A stretch of DNA of 7,546 bases from Sphingobacteriaceae bacterium (GCA_023251695.1 JAHEYE010000167.1:1-7546), one strand, 5' to 3'. Shown: positions 1 to 6,029, counted from the first letter of the stretch. Notes: a model not told the origin generated them from the letters alone. A program made the numbers and translations.

Positions 1-376
1 ATAATAAAGAGATCGGTGCAACTTTGAACAATGCAGCAAGCTCCGGAACGCTATCCAACAACACTTGTTCGGTAATTAACGGTCCTTCGGTTACTGTGCG
101 GCATCCGGCATTACTGAAAACCAAAGTATCACACTTGAAACAAGTATCTGGCCGAATCCTACTAACGGAAAAATTTATATCAGCGCATTAGTGGCAGATA
201 AAGCACCCGTTTCGTTGAACGTGATTAATCAGTTAGGTGAAGTGATCTTAACCGAAGAATATCTAAACAACGGTAAAAAAGAATTATCACTCGAAAAATA
301 TCCTTCAGGCATTTATTTTATAAGAATAAAGTCAGGTAATGCAACCGAGACTAAAAAAGTTATTCTTTTGAAATAA
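1..376 (+). CDS. 3' end of a secreted protein with T9SS type A sorting domain; apparently frameshifted
   Basis: The C-terminal part reads in the frame ending at the TAA at 374-376. It contains IWPNPTNGKIYI from about position 146, then a beta-rich stretch, PSGIYFIRIK and a basic end (TKKVILLK). This is the pattern of the Por/T9SS type A C-terminal sorting domain, which directs cargo across the outer membrane and is then removed or replaced by an anchor. This frame is closed upstream by a TAA at 77-79. A different frame is open from position 3 to 188 and reads like the preceding extracellular domain (ending INGPSVTV). Adding one base near 98 would join them as ...PSVTV-AASGITENQS..., so I read one gene with a one-base deletion (real or a sequence error). 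A GTG at 191 would give a 61-residue product beginning inside the sorting domain, which is not credible as a gene start. The rest of the gene lies left of the window, so the function of the passenger domain is unknown. Confidence 0.7.
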
Positions 377-380
377 GGGA

Positions 381-761
381 TTACTCTTTCCTGAAAGTAC
401 TCAAGGCACAATCCGTACAATCGGTTTTTGCAATATGGATGCTGTCGTTATCCATATAAGTGATCATTTTTGTATTGAGCAACAGATCTTTATTATTGAA
501 TAATTTTTCGGAAATAAATTTTACGTAACCGTCTTTCTTAACCAAACGCCCGTATTCAATTTTTTCTTTGTTGCGGTATAATTTATAGCGTCCTCTTTCT
601 TTCAGGTCTAATTTTAATTCGGAAGTTCCGCCATCGCCCCAGCCGCGGTACCAATGCCATCGCCCTTCAAGTACAGCCCATTCTCCTTTCAATTTGGCTT
701 TGTTGCAGGTGGATAAAGTAAAAAGTATAAGGAATAAGTATAAGAATGATTTTAATTTCAT
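381..761 (-). CDS. Small predicted lipoprotein, lipocalin-like, with C-terminal CxxC
   Basis: This 126-residue protein starts with a short basic end and a hydrophobic segment (residues 3-16), followed by LSTC with the lipidation cysteine at residue 19. The signal is therefore type II. The residues after Cys19 (NKAKLK) are basic, unlike the acidic surface-export signals described in some Bacteroidota, so a periplasm-facing location is a guess. The mature part opens with LKGEWAVLEGRW and is rich in Trp (28, 35, 37, 41) with alternating beta-type segments, as in small lipocalin-like lipoproteins, but I cannot name a family. C115 and C118 form a CxxC near the C-terminus that could be a disulfide. 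The ATG at 759-761 lies 14 nt after the stop of the upstream T9SS gene on the same strand, with an A-rich spacer and no Shine-Dalgarno, so co-transcription is likely. Its stop is 4 nt from the stop of the convergent gene on the other strand. Function unknown. Confidence 0.8.
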   Translation of the reverse strand: MKLKSFLYLFLILFTLSTCNKAKLKGEWAVLEGRWHWYRGWGDGGTSELKLDLKERGRYKLYRNKEKIEYGRLVKKDGYVKFISEKLFNNKDLLLNTKMITYMDNDSIHIAKTDCTDCALSTFRKE

Positions 762-775
762 TTTTTTAAAAAAAA

Positions 776-1849
776 TTATCTCAAAATCGTAACGGAGCCC
801 TTGTAATCTCCTTTTTCGGTATTGGTGCTAAGAATATAAAAATAAGTTCCGGTAGGTACTTTATTGCCTTGGTATTCCCCGTTCCAATCGTTTTGGTAAC
901 CCGCTGATGTGAAAATAACTTGTCCGTACCTGTTATATATTTTCAGAACATTATCAGGGTATTTAAAAATATTACCGATATAAAAAAAATCATTGTTCCC
1001 ATCGCCATTAGGGGTAAAGGCGGAATAAAAAATTAAATCATCATCAGCTATTACATTAACTCTAACGGTATCGAAACCAAGGCAACCATTTGCATCGTAA
1101 GCTAGACAAGTAAACGTAATGGTGTAGGTTGGACTTACGTCGGGTTTATTGGAGTTCGGGTATTTCCAGGTTGGGTTCCAGGGATACCAGGTGTAAGTTG
1201 TTGCAGAACTGTTCGCGATAAGCGTTATCGTTTCGCCTTCTTTAATTGTTGTGTCATGAAAAGCAAGATTAACATTAAACATACTGATATTAATATTGAT
1301 TTTATCTGTATTAGCGCTGCATCCATCTTTACTGACATACAACGAATACGTAATACTTACACTCGGATTCGCAATTGGATTTGCCGCGCTTGCATTATTT
1401 AAAGCGGTTGGGGGAGTCCATGAAAAAGTTGTCCCGGCAGGAGCGGTTGCATTTACTGTTGAACCAATTGCAATGTTTGCAGCTTTTCCTAAGCAATAAG
1501 AAGTATCTCTTGCTGCTTTATATTTCATCAAATCTGAAATATAAATTGTAACGATATCTATACCTATACTGTCGTTCGCATCATGTACTTCAAGCGTGTA
1601 AGTTACTTGTGTGCTTATGTTAACTGTCGGATTTGACGCACTGGCACTGCTTAGTCCGGTTGCCGGTATCCAATTATAGAGGTAGGGCGGGGTGCCGCCT
1701 GTGGCCGCAATTGAAGCACCTAAAACTGCAGAAGCACTTCCATCCGGACAAAGTGTATAATCAGGTCCTGCAAAAGCTGTTGGTTTTTGAGCTACAGCAA
1801 TACAGGTAATCAGTACAAACAAAAAACTATAAGTAGACTTCAGTGTCAT
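776..1849 (-). CDS. Secreted repeat protein with T9SS type B (gliding motility-associated) C-terminal domain
   Basis: The 357-residue protein has a signal peptide (residues 1-20, cleavage after AVA, mature end QKPTAF). Three Ig/PKD-like beta-sandwich repeats follow, at about 24-105, 108-190 and 192-267. Corresponding strands share the pattern W-P-(x)-S/A-NP...TYTL (for example YNWIPATGLSSAS near 58 and FSWTPPTALNNAS near 142), with the third copy more diverged. Residues 274-357 are a type B sorting domain: F-T-PNGDGNND (280-287), IYNRYGQVIF, W-x-G-x-Y-x-G, and VPTGTYFYIL. Proteins of this class are exported through the type IX system; many are large adhesins, but this one is short and has no recognisable enzymatic domain. 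The ATG at 1847-1849 is the natural start because it gives the signal peptide. It probably heads a two-gene unit with the lipoprotein 14 nt downstream and has a candidate promoter at 1869-1897. An adhesive or structural role is inference. Confidence 0.88.
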   Translation of the reverse strand: MTLKSTYSFLFVLITCIAVAQKPTAFAGPDYTLCPDGSASAVLGASIAATGGTPPYLYNWIPATGLSSASASNPTVNISTQVTYTLEVHDANDSIGIDIVTIYISDLMKYKAARDTSYCLGKAANIAIGSTVNATAPAGTTFSWTPPTALNNASAANPIANPSVSITYSLYVSKDGCSANTDKININISMFNVNLAFHDTTIKEGETITLIANSSATTYTWYPWNPTWKYPNSNKPDVSPTYTITFTCLAYDANGCLGFDTVRVNVIADDDLIFYSAFTPNGDGNNDFFYIGNIFKYPDNVLKIYNRYGQVIFTSAGYQNDWNGEYQGNKVPTGTYFYILSTNTEKGDYKGSVTILR

Positions 1850-1868
1850 TAGTATCCTATAAAGTTAC

Positions 1869-1897
1869 GAAAATTAACGTCTATCATAAAACGCAAA
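1869..1897 (-). promoter_or_regulatory. Candidate Bacteroidota-type promoter for the T9SS type B gene
   Basis: On the minus strand TTTG (1897-1894) is followed after 17 nt by TAATTTTC (1876-1869), seven of eight matches to the TAnnTTTG -7 element. The ATG at 1849 is 19 nt beyond, giving a 5' UTR of only about 10-15 nt. The TTTG is the last part of the T-run of the rplS terminator. The spacing is at the short end of the known range and the last G is missing, so this is tentative. Confidence 0.4.
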
Positions 1898-1923
1898 AAA
1901 AAACCCGGACGTTGGGTCTGGGT
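1895..1923 (-). terminator. Intrinsic terminator of rplS
   Basis: Read on the minus strand, ACCCAGAC (1923-1916), loop CCAAC and GTCCGGGT (1910-1903) form an eight-position stem with one A-C mismatch, followed directly by nine T residues (1903-1895). It begins about 22 nt after the rplS stop codon. An alternative pairing of the second ACCC with GGGT gives a similar hairpin. The position and T-tract make it a standard rho-independent terminator. Confidence 0.82.
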
Positions 1924-1944
1924 CTTAATTTAATGTGATATATA

Positions 1945-2316
1945 TTATGCTTGAACTTCGTCGTTATTTAGGATCTTTTCGCGGATACGTGCTGCTTTAC
2001 CAGTACGGTCGCGCAAGTAGAATAATTTAGCGCGGCGCACCACACCAACTTTAGCGATTTCGATTTTCTCGATAAAAGGAGAAGCAACAGGGAAAATACG
2101 CTCAACACCAACACCATTCGACATTTTTCTTACTGTGAAAGCTGCCGTAGCTCTTTCGTTTTTTCTTTGAATTACAACACCTGTAAATTGCTGTACACGT
2201 TCTTTATCACCCTCTTTAATTTTATAGTGAACGGTAACTGTATCACCGGCTTTAAATTTCGGGTGATTTGTTTTAGGGGTTAGCTGTTGCTTTACGTAAT
2301 CTAATAATAAACTCAT
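1945..2316 (-). CDS. rplS: 50S ribosomal protein L19 (bL19)
   Basis: The 123-residue protein matches bL19 across its length: an N-terminal helix (MSLLLDYVKQQL), FKAGDTVTVHYKI, a KERVQQFTGVVIQRKN strand, FTVRKMSNGVGVERIFPVASPFIEKIE, and the VRRAKLFYLRDRTGKAARI C-terminus. The protein lies at the 30S/50S interface of the ribosome. I chose the ATG at 2314-2316. A longer reading from TTG at 2340 adds eight residues (MASLKLNK) that bL19 does not need, and that TTG lies inside the predicted leader hairpin. The upstream sequence TTAATAAA is A-rich with no Shine-Dalgarno. The gene appears monocistronic: it has its own promoter (2416-2446), a roughly 90-nt structured leader and a terminator 22 nt after the stop. 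In many bacteria rplS sits with rpsP-rimM-trmD; that linkage is absent here. Confidence 0.97.
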   Translation of the reverse strand: MSLLLDYVKQQLTPKTNHPKFKAGDTVTVHYKIKEGDKERVQQFTGVVIQRKNERATAAFTVRKMSNGVGVERIFPVASPFIEKIEIAKVGVVRRAKLFYLRDRTGKAARIREKILNNDEVQA

Positions 2317-2410
2317 TTTATTAAGTTTTAAGCTTGCCAACCGTAGCTGGCGAAGGTTTGGTTAGGCTGTTTAGCATACTTTACCTCGTGTAAACAGCGG
2401 CTAAAAAGCG
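2317..2410 (-). promoter_or_regulatory. Structured 5' leader of rplS, candidate autoregulatory element
   Basis: Between the predicted transcription start (about 2410) and the rplS ATG the minus strand can form two hairpins. In the first, GCTGTTTA (2398-2391) pairs perfectly with TAAACAGC (2373-2366) around a 17-nt loop and can extend by TAG/CTA across a two-base bulge. In the second, CTT-C-GCCA (2355-2348) pairs with TGGC-AAG (2339-2333) with a bulged C and an 8-nt loop. The loop of the first hairpin carries CGAGG (2388-2384), complementary to CCTCG at 2413-2409, so a 5'-end pseudoknot is possible if transcription starts early enough. Leaders controlling ribosomal protein operons are common, and bL19 leaders are known in other phyla. 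Autoregulation here is inference. Confidence 0.5.
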
Positions 2411-2415
2411 AGGCG

Positions 2416-2446
2416 CAAATATAGGAATTTATTGGCTTTTGGCAAA
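2416..2446 (-). promoter_or_regulatory. Bacteroidota-type promoter of rplS
   Basis: On the minus strand TTTG (2446-2443), a 19-nt spacer and TATATTTG (2423-2416) match the phylum's primary sigma consensus TTTG-N19-TAnnTTTG at every defined base. Transcription should start a few bases later, near 2411-2409, about 93 nt before the rplS ATG. A 7-bp inverted repeat, TTTTGGC (2437-2443) and GCCAAAA (2463-2469), overlaps the -33 element; I have no evidence that it is an operator. Confidence 0.75.
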
Positions 2447-2502
2447 TTTTAGGTCGTTTTTAGCCAAAAAAATGCCAAATTTGTGGCTTACTCTAGTGTT
2501 TG

Positions 2503-2520
2503 TTCGGGCTGTAGCCTGAA
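2503..2520 (+). repeat. Short GC-rich palindrome
   Basis: TTCGGGC and GCCTGAA pair over seven positions (one G-T) around the tetraloop TGTA. It lies in the gene-free stretch between the rplS promoter and the tRNA, followed by AGTAACCAAAAAA. It has no T-run on the plus strand and serves no gene there, so it looks like a dispersed intergenic hairpin rather than a terminator. Only the one copy is visible. Confidence 0.3.
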
Positions 2521-2538
2521 AGTAACCAAAAAACATGT

Positions 2539-2561
2539 CATACTGAGTTTATCGAAGTATG
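2539..2561 (+). repeat. REP-like palindrome abutting the tRNA gene
   Basis: CATACT (2539-2544) and AGTATG (2556-2561) are perfect inverted arms around GAGTTTATCGA. The motif GTCAT-CTGAG-TCGAAG-ATGTC resembles a short intergenic repeat that, from memory, is dispersed in many Bacteroidota genomes. The last base of the right arm is the first base of the tRNA, and the repeat-like GTC runs three bases into it. Repeat status cannot be proven from one copy. Confidence 0.4.
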
Positions 2562-2641
2562 TCCAGGTGTTGGAATGGTATACAAGTACGCTTGAGGTGC
2601 GTATGCCGTAAGGCGTGGGAGTTCGAGTCTCCTCCTGGATA
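2561..2641 (+). tRNA. tRNA-Leu (anticodon GAG)
   Basis: A complete class II cloverleaf is visible. The acceptor arms are GTCCAGG (2561-2567) and CCTGGAT (2634-2640), with a G-U first pair and discriminator A at 2641. The D arm TTG/CAA (2570-2572, 2583-2585) encloses GAATGGTATA, which includes the conserved A and GG. The anticodon stem TACGC/GCGTA encloses the loop TTGAGGT, placing GAG at 2594-2596, which reads CUC and CUU leucine codons. A long variable arm with stem GCC/GGC and loop GTAA identifies the leucine class. The T arm GGGAG/CTCCT encloses TTCGAGT. The next bases are CCG, so CCA is not encoded and must be added afterwards. The D stem is unusually A/U-rich, and G-U pairs occur in both the acceptor and T stems, but all tertiary-contact bases I can check are present. 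Confidence 0.93.
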
Positions 2642-2644
2642 CCG

Positions 2645-2687
2645 AAGGGACGATTGGTTATAATAATCTTTCGTCCCTTTTAGTTTT
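2645..2687 (+). terminator. Terminator-like hairpin after tRNA-Leu, directly before the receptor gene
   Basis: AAGGGACGA (2645-2653) pairs perfectly over nine bases with TCGTCCCTT (2671-2679) around a 17-nt A/T-rich loop, followed by TTAGTTTT. It starts three bases after the tRNA discriminator base, as expected for a tRNA terminator. The 3' arm ends 8 nt before the ATG of the next gene, so the hairpin also forms the immediate upstream region of that gene and could act on its transcription or translation. Confidence 0.65.
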
Positions 2688-4880
2688 ATGAAAGGAAAAA
2701 AAACAATATTCTTTCTTCTCCTCTTAACCGCAGGTATTAAACTGGGTGGTCAAAACACCTATAAAGCAATTATAAAAGATAAATCAAACAGTGAACTTAT
2801 TGTTGGAGCCGTAGCGCAATTAAAAGGCACCACTAACGGTGTTTCATCCGATAAGAAAGGAGAAATAAGTCTCAATAATATTCCTGATAGCTCCCAGGTG
2901 ATAATTATTTCAATGGTTGGCTATCTGCCATTTAATGATACTGTTCTTTTTCCATTAAATGAACAAAGAACAATTTTATTAGAACCTGAAAGTAAAGAAA
3001 TGGATGAAGTAATTGTTGAAGGAACTCGAAGCAATAAAAGCATTGATGATATTCCGACCCGGACAGAAGTGCTGAACGAAGAAATTGATGAAGCCAGCAC
3101 AATGGACCCATCAAAAGTGGCACATCTTTTAACTCACAGCACAGGAATTCAGGTTCAACAAACTTCTGCAACAAGTAATATGGCAAATGTCCGCATTCAG
3201 GGATTAGATGGACGCTACACACAAATATTAAAAGATGGTTTTCCGAATTATGGCGGCTTTTCGGGGAGCTTGAGTATTATGCAAATTCCTCCTTTAGATC
3301 TGAAGCAGGTTGAATATATCAAAGGTTCTGCTTCAACTTTATACGGAGCAGGTGCTATTTCAGGATTGATAAATCTAGTATCAAAAGAAGCGGATAAAGA
3401 AGAAATACTTTTGCATTTGAATGCTTCACATGTCGGTGCCTTTGATGTGAATGCATTTTTGAGTAGAAAAATTAATAAAGTAGGTTTTACTTTACTGGCA
3501 CAAAGAAACACCCATCGGTATTTTGATGCGGATAAAGACGGATTCACCGATTTGCCTCAATTAACCAAATATAATTTCAATCCTAAATTGTTCTTTTATT
3601 TCAATAGCCGTAATAAATTAATTTTAGGCGGAACATTTACAAACGAATTACGTGAAGGTGGCGACACTCATTTATTAGATCGAAAGCCTACAGATTCTTT
3701 GCATTTTTATAAAGAAAGAAATAACATTAACAGAATCACCACTCAGTTAAAATTTGAAAGTAAATTAAGCGACCGGAATACTTTCTCGGTAAGGAATTCA
3801 TTTAATATTTACCGCAGAAGTTTAGGAATTACACCATCATTTATTTCGGGTCAGTATAATTTTGCCGGCAATCAATTATCATCTTTCTCTGAAATTGCAT
3901 TTAGTAATAAAACAAAAGAAAATGTTTTTATTACTGGTCTGAACTTTTACAGCGATGATTTTAAAGAACAAAAATTGCAGAGTAATGTGTTGCGTAATGA
4001 AGAATATCAAACTGTAGGTTGGTTTGCTAATTACACTTTTAATCTTGTTAAAAAAGTTGCTATTGAAAGCGGGATTAGGGCTGATTATGTTATGGATAAA
4101 CAAACTTATGTGTTGCCGCGACTTTCAGCTTTATTTAAATGGACAAAAAAACTGACTACACGAATAGGTGGAGGGATGGGTTATCGTAACGCAAGTATAT
4201 TTAATCAGGAAGCTGAGCTTTTGGGATATAAGAATATAATGCCAATCGATAAAAAAACCACCACAGCTGAACAATCTTATGGTGGCAACGCTGATATTGG
4301 TTTTAAAACCCCTTTGGGAGCACATTGCTTTTTAAATATTAATCAAATGTTCTTTTATACCTATTTAGATCATCCTTTGATTCTTGTTGATACTAACGGA
4401 ACTTCGGGAATTTATCACTTCGTAAATGCAAATGGTTATACACAAAGCTATGGGGGAGAAACCTTCTTTAAATTCGGGTTTTATGATTTTGTATTGTTTG
4501 TGGGTTACACTTACACTCATGCCTCAAATATTTTTAATGGTAAGGAAACAGAACTTCAATTAACTCCCATGCACAGTCTTAAAGGAGATTTGCTTTATGC
4601 ATTACCGAAAAAGTGGAGAATAGGTTTGGATTACGAATATAAAAGTGGTCAAATCCTTTCTAATGGTTACCGTACAAGAGATTATTGGACCTATGGTGCG
4701 GTTGTTGAATACACCTGGAAACACTTTACTTTTTTCGTGAACGTGGAAAATTTCACAAATTTCAGGCAAACAAATTATGAGAGCCTTAAGTCAGTCCCTT
4801 ATAATACTCCTCAGTTTACACAGGTTTGGGCACCTTTAGATGGGATAGTAGTTAATGGAGGATTTAAAATCAGGCTCTGA
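2688..4880 (+). CDS. TonB-dependent outer-membrane receptor with carboxypeptidase-regulatory-like N-terminal domain
   Basis: The 730-residue protein begins with a signal peptide (KGKK then IFFLLLLTAGI, cleavage near residue 21). A carboxypeptidase D regulatory-like beta-sandwich (about 24-98) follows, typical of Bacteroidota receptors. A TonB-box-like DEVIVEG is at 106-112. The plug domain (about 119-235) shows VRIQGLDGRYTQILKDG and the motif QVEYIKGSASTLYGAGAISGLINLVSK. The remaining roughly 490 residues have the alternating aromatic pattern of a 22-strand barrel, ending GGFKIRL. Such receptors import scarce ligands (iron complexes, cobalamin, metals, sugars) using TonB energy. At 730 residues it is siderophore/cobalamin-receptor size, not SusC size (about 1000), and no susD lies beside it, so glycan uptake through a Sus pair is unlikely. 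The ligand is not identifiable. The ATG at 2688 is the only start that gives the signal peptide; there is no Shine-Dalgarno, and a stable hairpin ends 8 nt upstream. Confidence 0.93.
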   Translation: MKGKKTIFFLLLLTAGIKLGGQNTYKAIIKDKSNSELIVGAVAQLKGTTNGVSSDKKGEISLNNIPDSSQVIIISMVGYLPFNDTVLFPLNEQRTILLEPESKEMDEVIVEGTRSNKSIDDIPTRTEVLNEEIDEASTMDPSKVAHLLTHSTGIQVQQTSATSNMANVRIQGLDGRYTQILKDGFPNYGGFSGSLSIMQIPPLDLKQVEYIKGSASTLYGAGAISGLINLVSKEADKEEILLHLNASHVGAFDVNAFLSRKINKVGFTLLAQRNTHRYFDADKDGFTDLPQLTKYNFNPKLFFYFNSRNKLILGGTFTNELREGGDTHLLDRKPTDSLHFYKERNNINRITTQLKFESKLSDRNTFSVRNSFNIYRRSLGITPSFISGQYNFAGNQLSSFSEIAFSNKTKENVFITGLNFYSDDFKEQKLQSNVLRNEEYQTVGWFANYTFNLVKKVAIESGIRADYVMDKQTYVLPRLSALFKWTKKLTTRIGGGMGYRNASIFNQEAELLGYKNIMPIDKKTTTAEQSYGGNADIGFKTPLGAHCFLNINQMFFYTYLDHPLILVDTNGTSGIYHFVNANGYTQSYGGETFFKFGFYDFVLFVGYTYTHASNIFNGKETELQLTPMHSLKGDLLYALPKKWRIGLDYEYKSGQILSNGYRTRDYWTYGAVVEYTWKHFTFFVNVENFTNFRQTNYESLKSVPYNTPQFTQVWAPLDGIVVNGGFKIRL

Positions 4881-4888
4881 ATACTTTA

Positions 4889-6025
4889 CTAATTCCTTAC
4901 AACCCATCCGTTACGTCCGCCTGCCTGCCAGAAATAAGTTCCTTTGTCAAGAAGCGAAAGGTCGCAGTTTTTTGATTCTTCGGTAAGTTCTTCCCTGAAA
5001 ACTAGTCTTCCGGAAATATCAAACACCTCCAAAGTTGAAGGGAGCGGGAATTTTTCACTCAACATAATTGTTCCGGTGCTAGGGTTCGGATAAATTAAAC
5101 CATCAGTAAAATAATCGTACTGAACAGAAACCATCGATGAGATGAACATGCTATTGTTCTTATCATACTGCTTTATCCTATAATAAGAAACGCCTTTGAC
5201 GGGATTATCGTCGCTGAAATTATAAGTGACCGCTCCTGAATTATTTCCGCCTGCCATTACCTGTCCAAGAAGCACGAAATTTTTTCCGTCAGCACTGCGT
5301 TCAATACCGTACTTTAATGTATTCACGTCAGAAGCAACGGTCCAAGCAACATCAACAACAGATCCTTTGTCCTGAGCTTTAAGATTTACTACTTCTAATG
5401 GTAAAGGAACATTTGGTGTTACAAGTACACCGTCGAAATAATAATAAGCACCTGTATATGATCCACCGACCGCAGTAAGGGTTGGAGTGAGTGCATCGCT
5501 AAAAAAATTACCAATGGCCACATATTGAAACGCAGTTGCGGCAGTGAAAACGCCGGATACAAGTGTCCAATTGGTTTTATCAGTAATAACTGTTGTTCCA
5601 TAAACCTGAGAAACATTATTCATGGAAGCTGAAGGTGTTGTATTAAACTGGAATCCCCAGTTAGATGCGCCGATAGTGGATAATTCGGTAAGACTGATAT
5701 AAACTTCGCAATAATATTGTGTACCAATAACAAGTGGTGAAGTAAGTTGAGCACCAAAATATTCGTGGTACAATGCTGAAACGTGGCGGTTAACGCCGGC
5801 TACATATCCATTACCACCAAGAGGTGCCTGATTTCCTGCAAAGTTATTTGGAACAGTAGCGTTACAAGTGTTGAACAAATCAACAGTGTTCTGGTAATTC
5901 GACCAATTGGTTAAAACGAGACAACTACTATAGGTCTCAAATCCAGGATTCGGCGCCAGATTTTGCGCGAAAGCAGGGGAGTGGTAAAGAAGAACGGCCA
6001 CGAAGATTAAACGAAGACCTCTCAT
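4889..6025 (-). CDS. Secreted protein with CBM-like, fibronectin-like and T9SS type A sorting domains
   Basis: The 378-residue protein has a signal peptide (residues 1-20, cleavage after AFA, mature end QNLAPNPGFE). NLxPNPGFExYxSC is the usual opening of a jelly-roll, carbohydrate-binding-like domain common in Bacteroidota surface proteins; here it spans about 22-202 and ends YYYFDGVLVTP. Residues about 208-302 look fibronectin III-like (PLEVVNLKA, VAWTVASDVNTLKYGIERSADGKNF, SYYRIKQYDKN). Residues 309-378 are a type A sorting domain (LIYPNPSTGT, LEVFDISGRLVF, LLDKGTYFW). It ends WVVRN instead of the more usual Lys-rich tail. No catalytic motif is evident; glycan or surface binding is inference. 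The ATG at 6023-6025 is required for the signal peptide. The gene stands alone: its stop is 8 nt from the convergent receptor stop, and the glycosyltransferase genes diverge from it. Confidence 0.88.
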   Translation of the reverse strand: MRGLRLIFVAVLLYHSPAFAQNLAPNPGFETYSSCLVLTNWSNYQNTVDLFNTCNATVPNNFAGNQAPLGGNGYVAGVNRHVSALYHEYFGAQLTSPLVIGTQYYCEVYISLTELSTIGASNWGFQFNTTPSASMNNVSQVYGTTVITDKTNWTLVSGVFTAATAFQYVAIGNFFSDALTPTLTAVGGSYTGAYYYFDGVLVTPNVPLPLEVVNLKAQDKGSVVDVAWTVASDVNTLKYGIERSADGKNFVLLGQVMAGGNNSGAVTYNFSDDNPVKGVSYYRIKQYDKNNSMFISSMVSVQYDYFTDGLIYPNPSTGTIMLSEKFPLPSTLEVFDISGRLVFREELTEESKNCDLSLLDKGTYFWQAGGRNGWVVRN

Positions 6026-6029
6026 ATAT

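Noticed and set aside
191..376. Stand-alone 61-residue protein starting at GTG 191
   Set aside because: It would begin inside a T9SS sorting domain and lack the PNP motif; the conserved sequence continues upstream in the same frame to about position 98.
1296..1499. Plus-strand open frame opposite the T9SS type B gene
   Set aside because: It is a shadow of the Ig-like repeats on the other strand, with no recognisable domain or start region.
2317..2340. Longer rplS start at TTG 2338-2340
   Set aside because: It adds eight residues not needed for bL19 and lies within the leader hairpin; the ATG at 2314-2316 fits the family's N-terminus.
2659..2664. TATAAT in the hairpin loop as a sigma-70 -10 box for the receptor
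   Set aside because: No TTGACA-like -35 lies 16-18 nt upstream, and Bacteroidota use TAnnTTTG; probably chance in an A/T-rich loop.
2932..4325. Four minus-strand open frames inside the TonB receptor gene
   Set aside because: All are antisense to a well-conserved receptor and encode low-complexity, family-less peptides; ordinary shadows in A/T-rich DNA.
2688..4880. SusC-type glycan importer
   Set aside because: The protein is about 250 residues too short for SusC and has no SusD neighbour, despite its carboxypeptidase-regulatory-like domain.
5419..5616. Second minus-strand open frame within the 4889-6025 gene
   Set aside because: It is out of frame with a clear secreted protein and has no features of its own.
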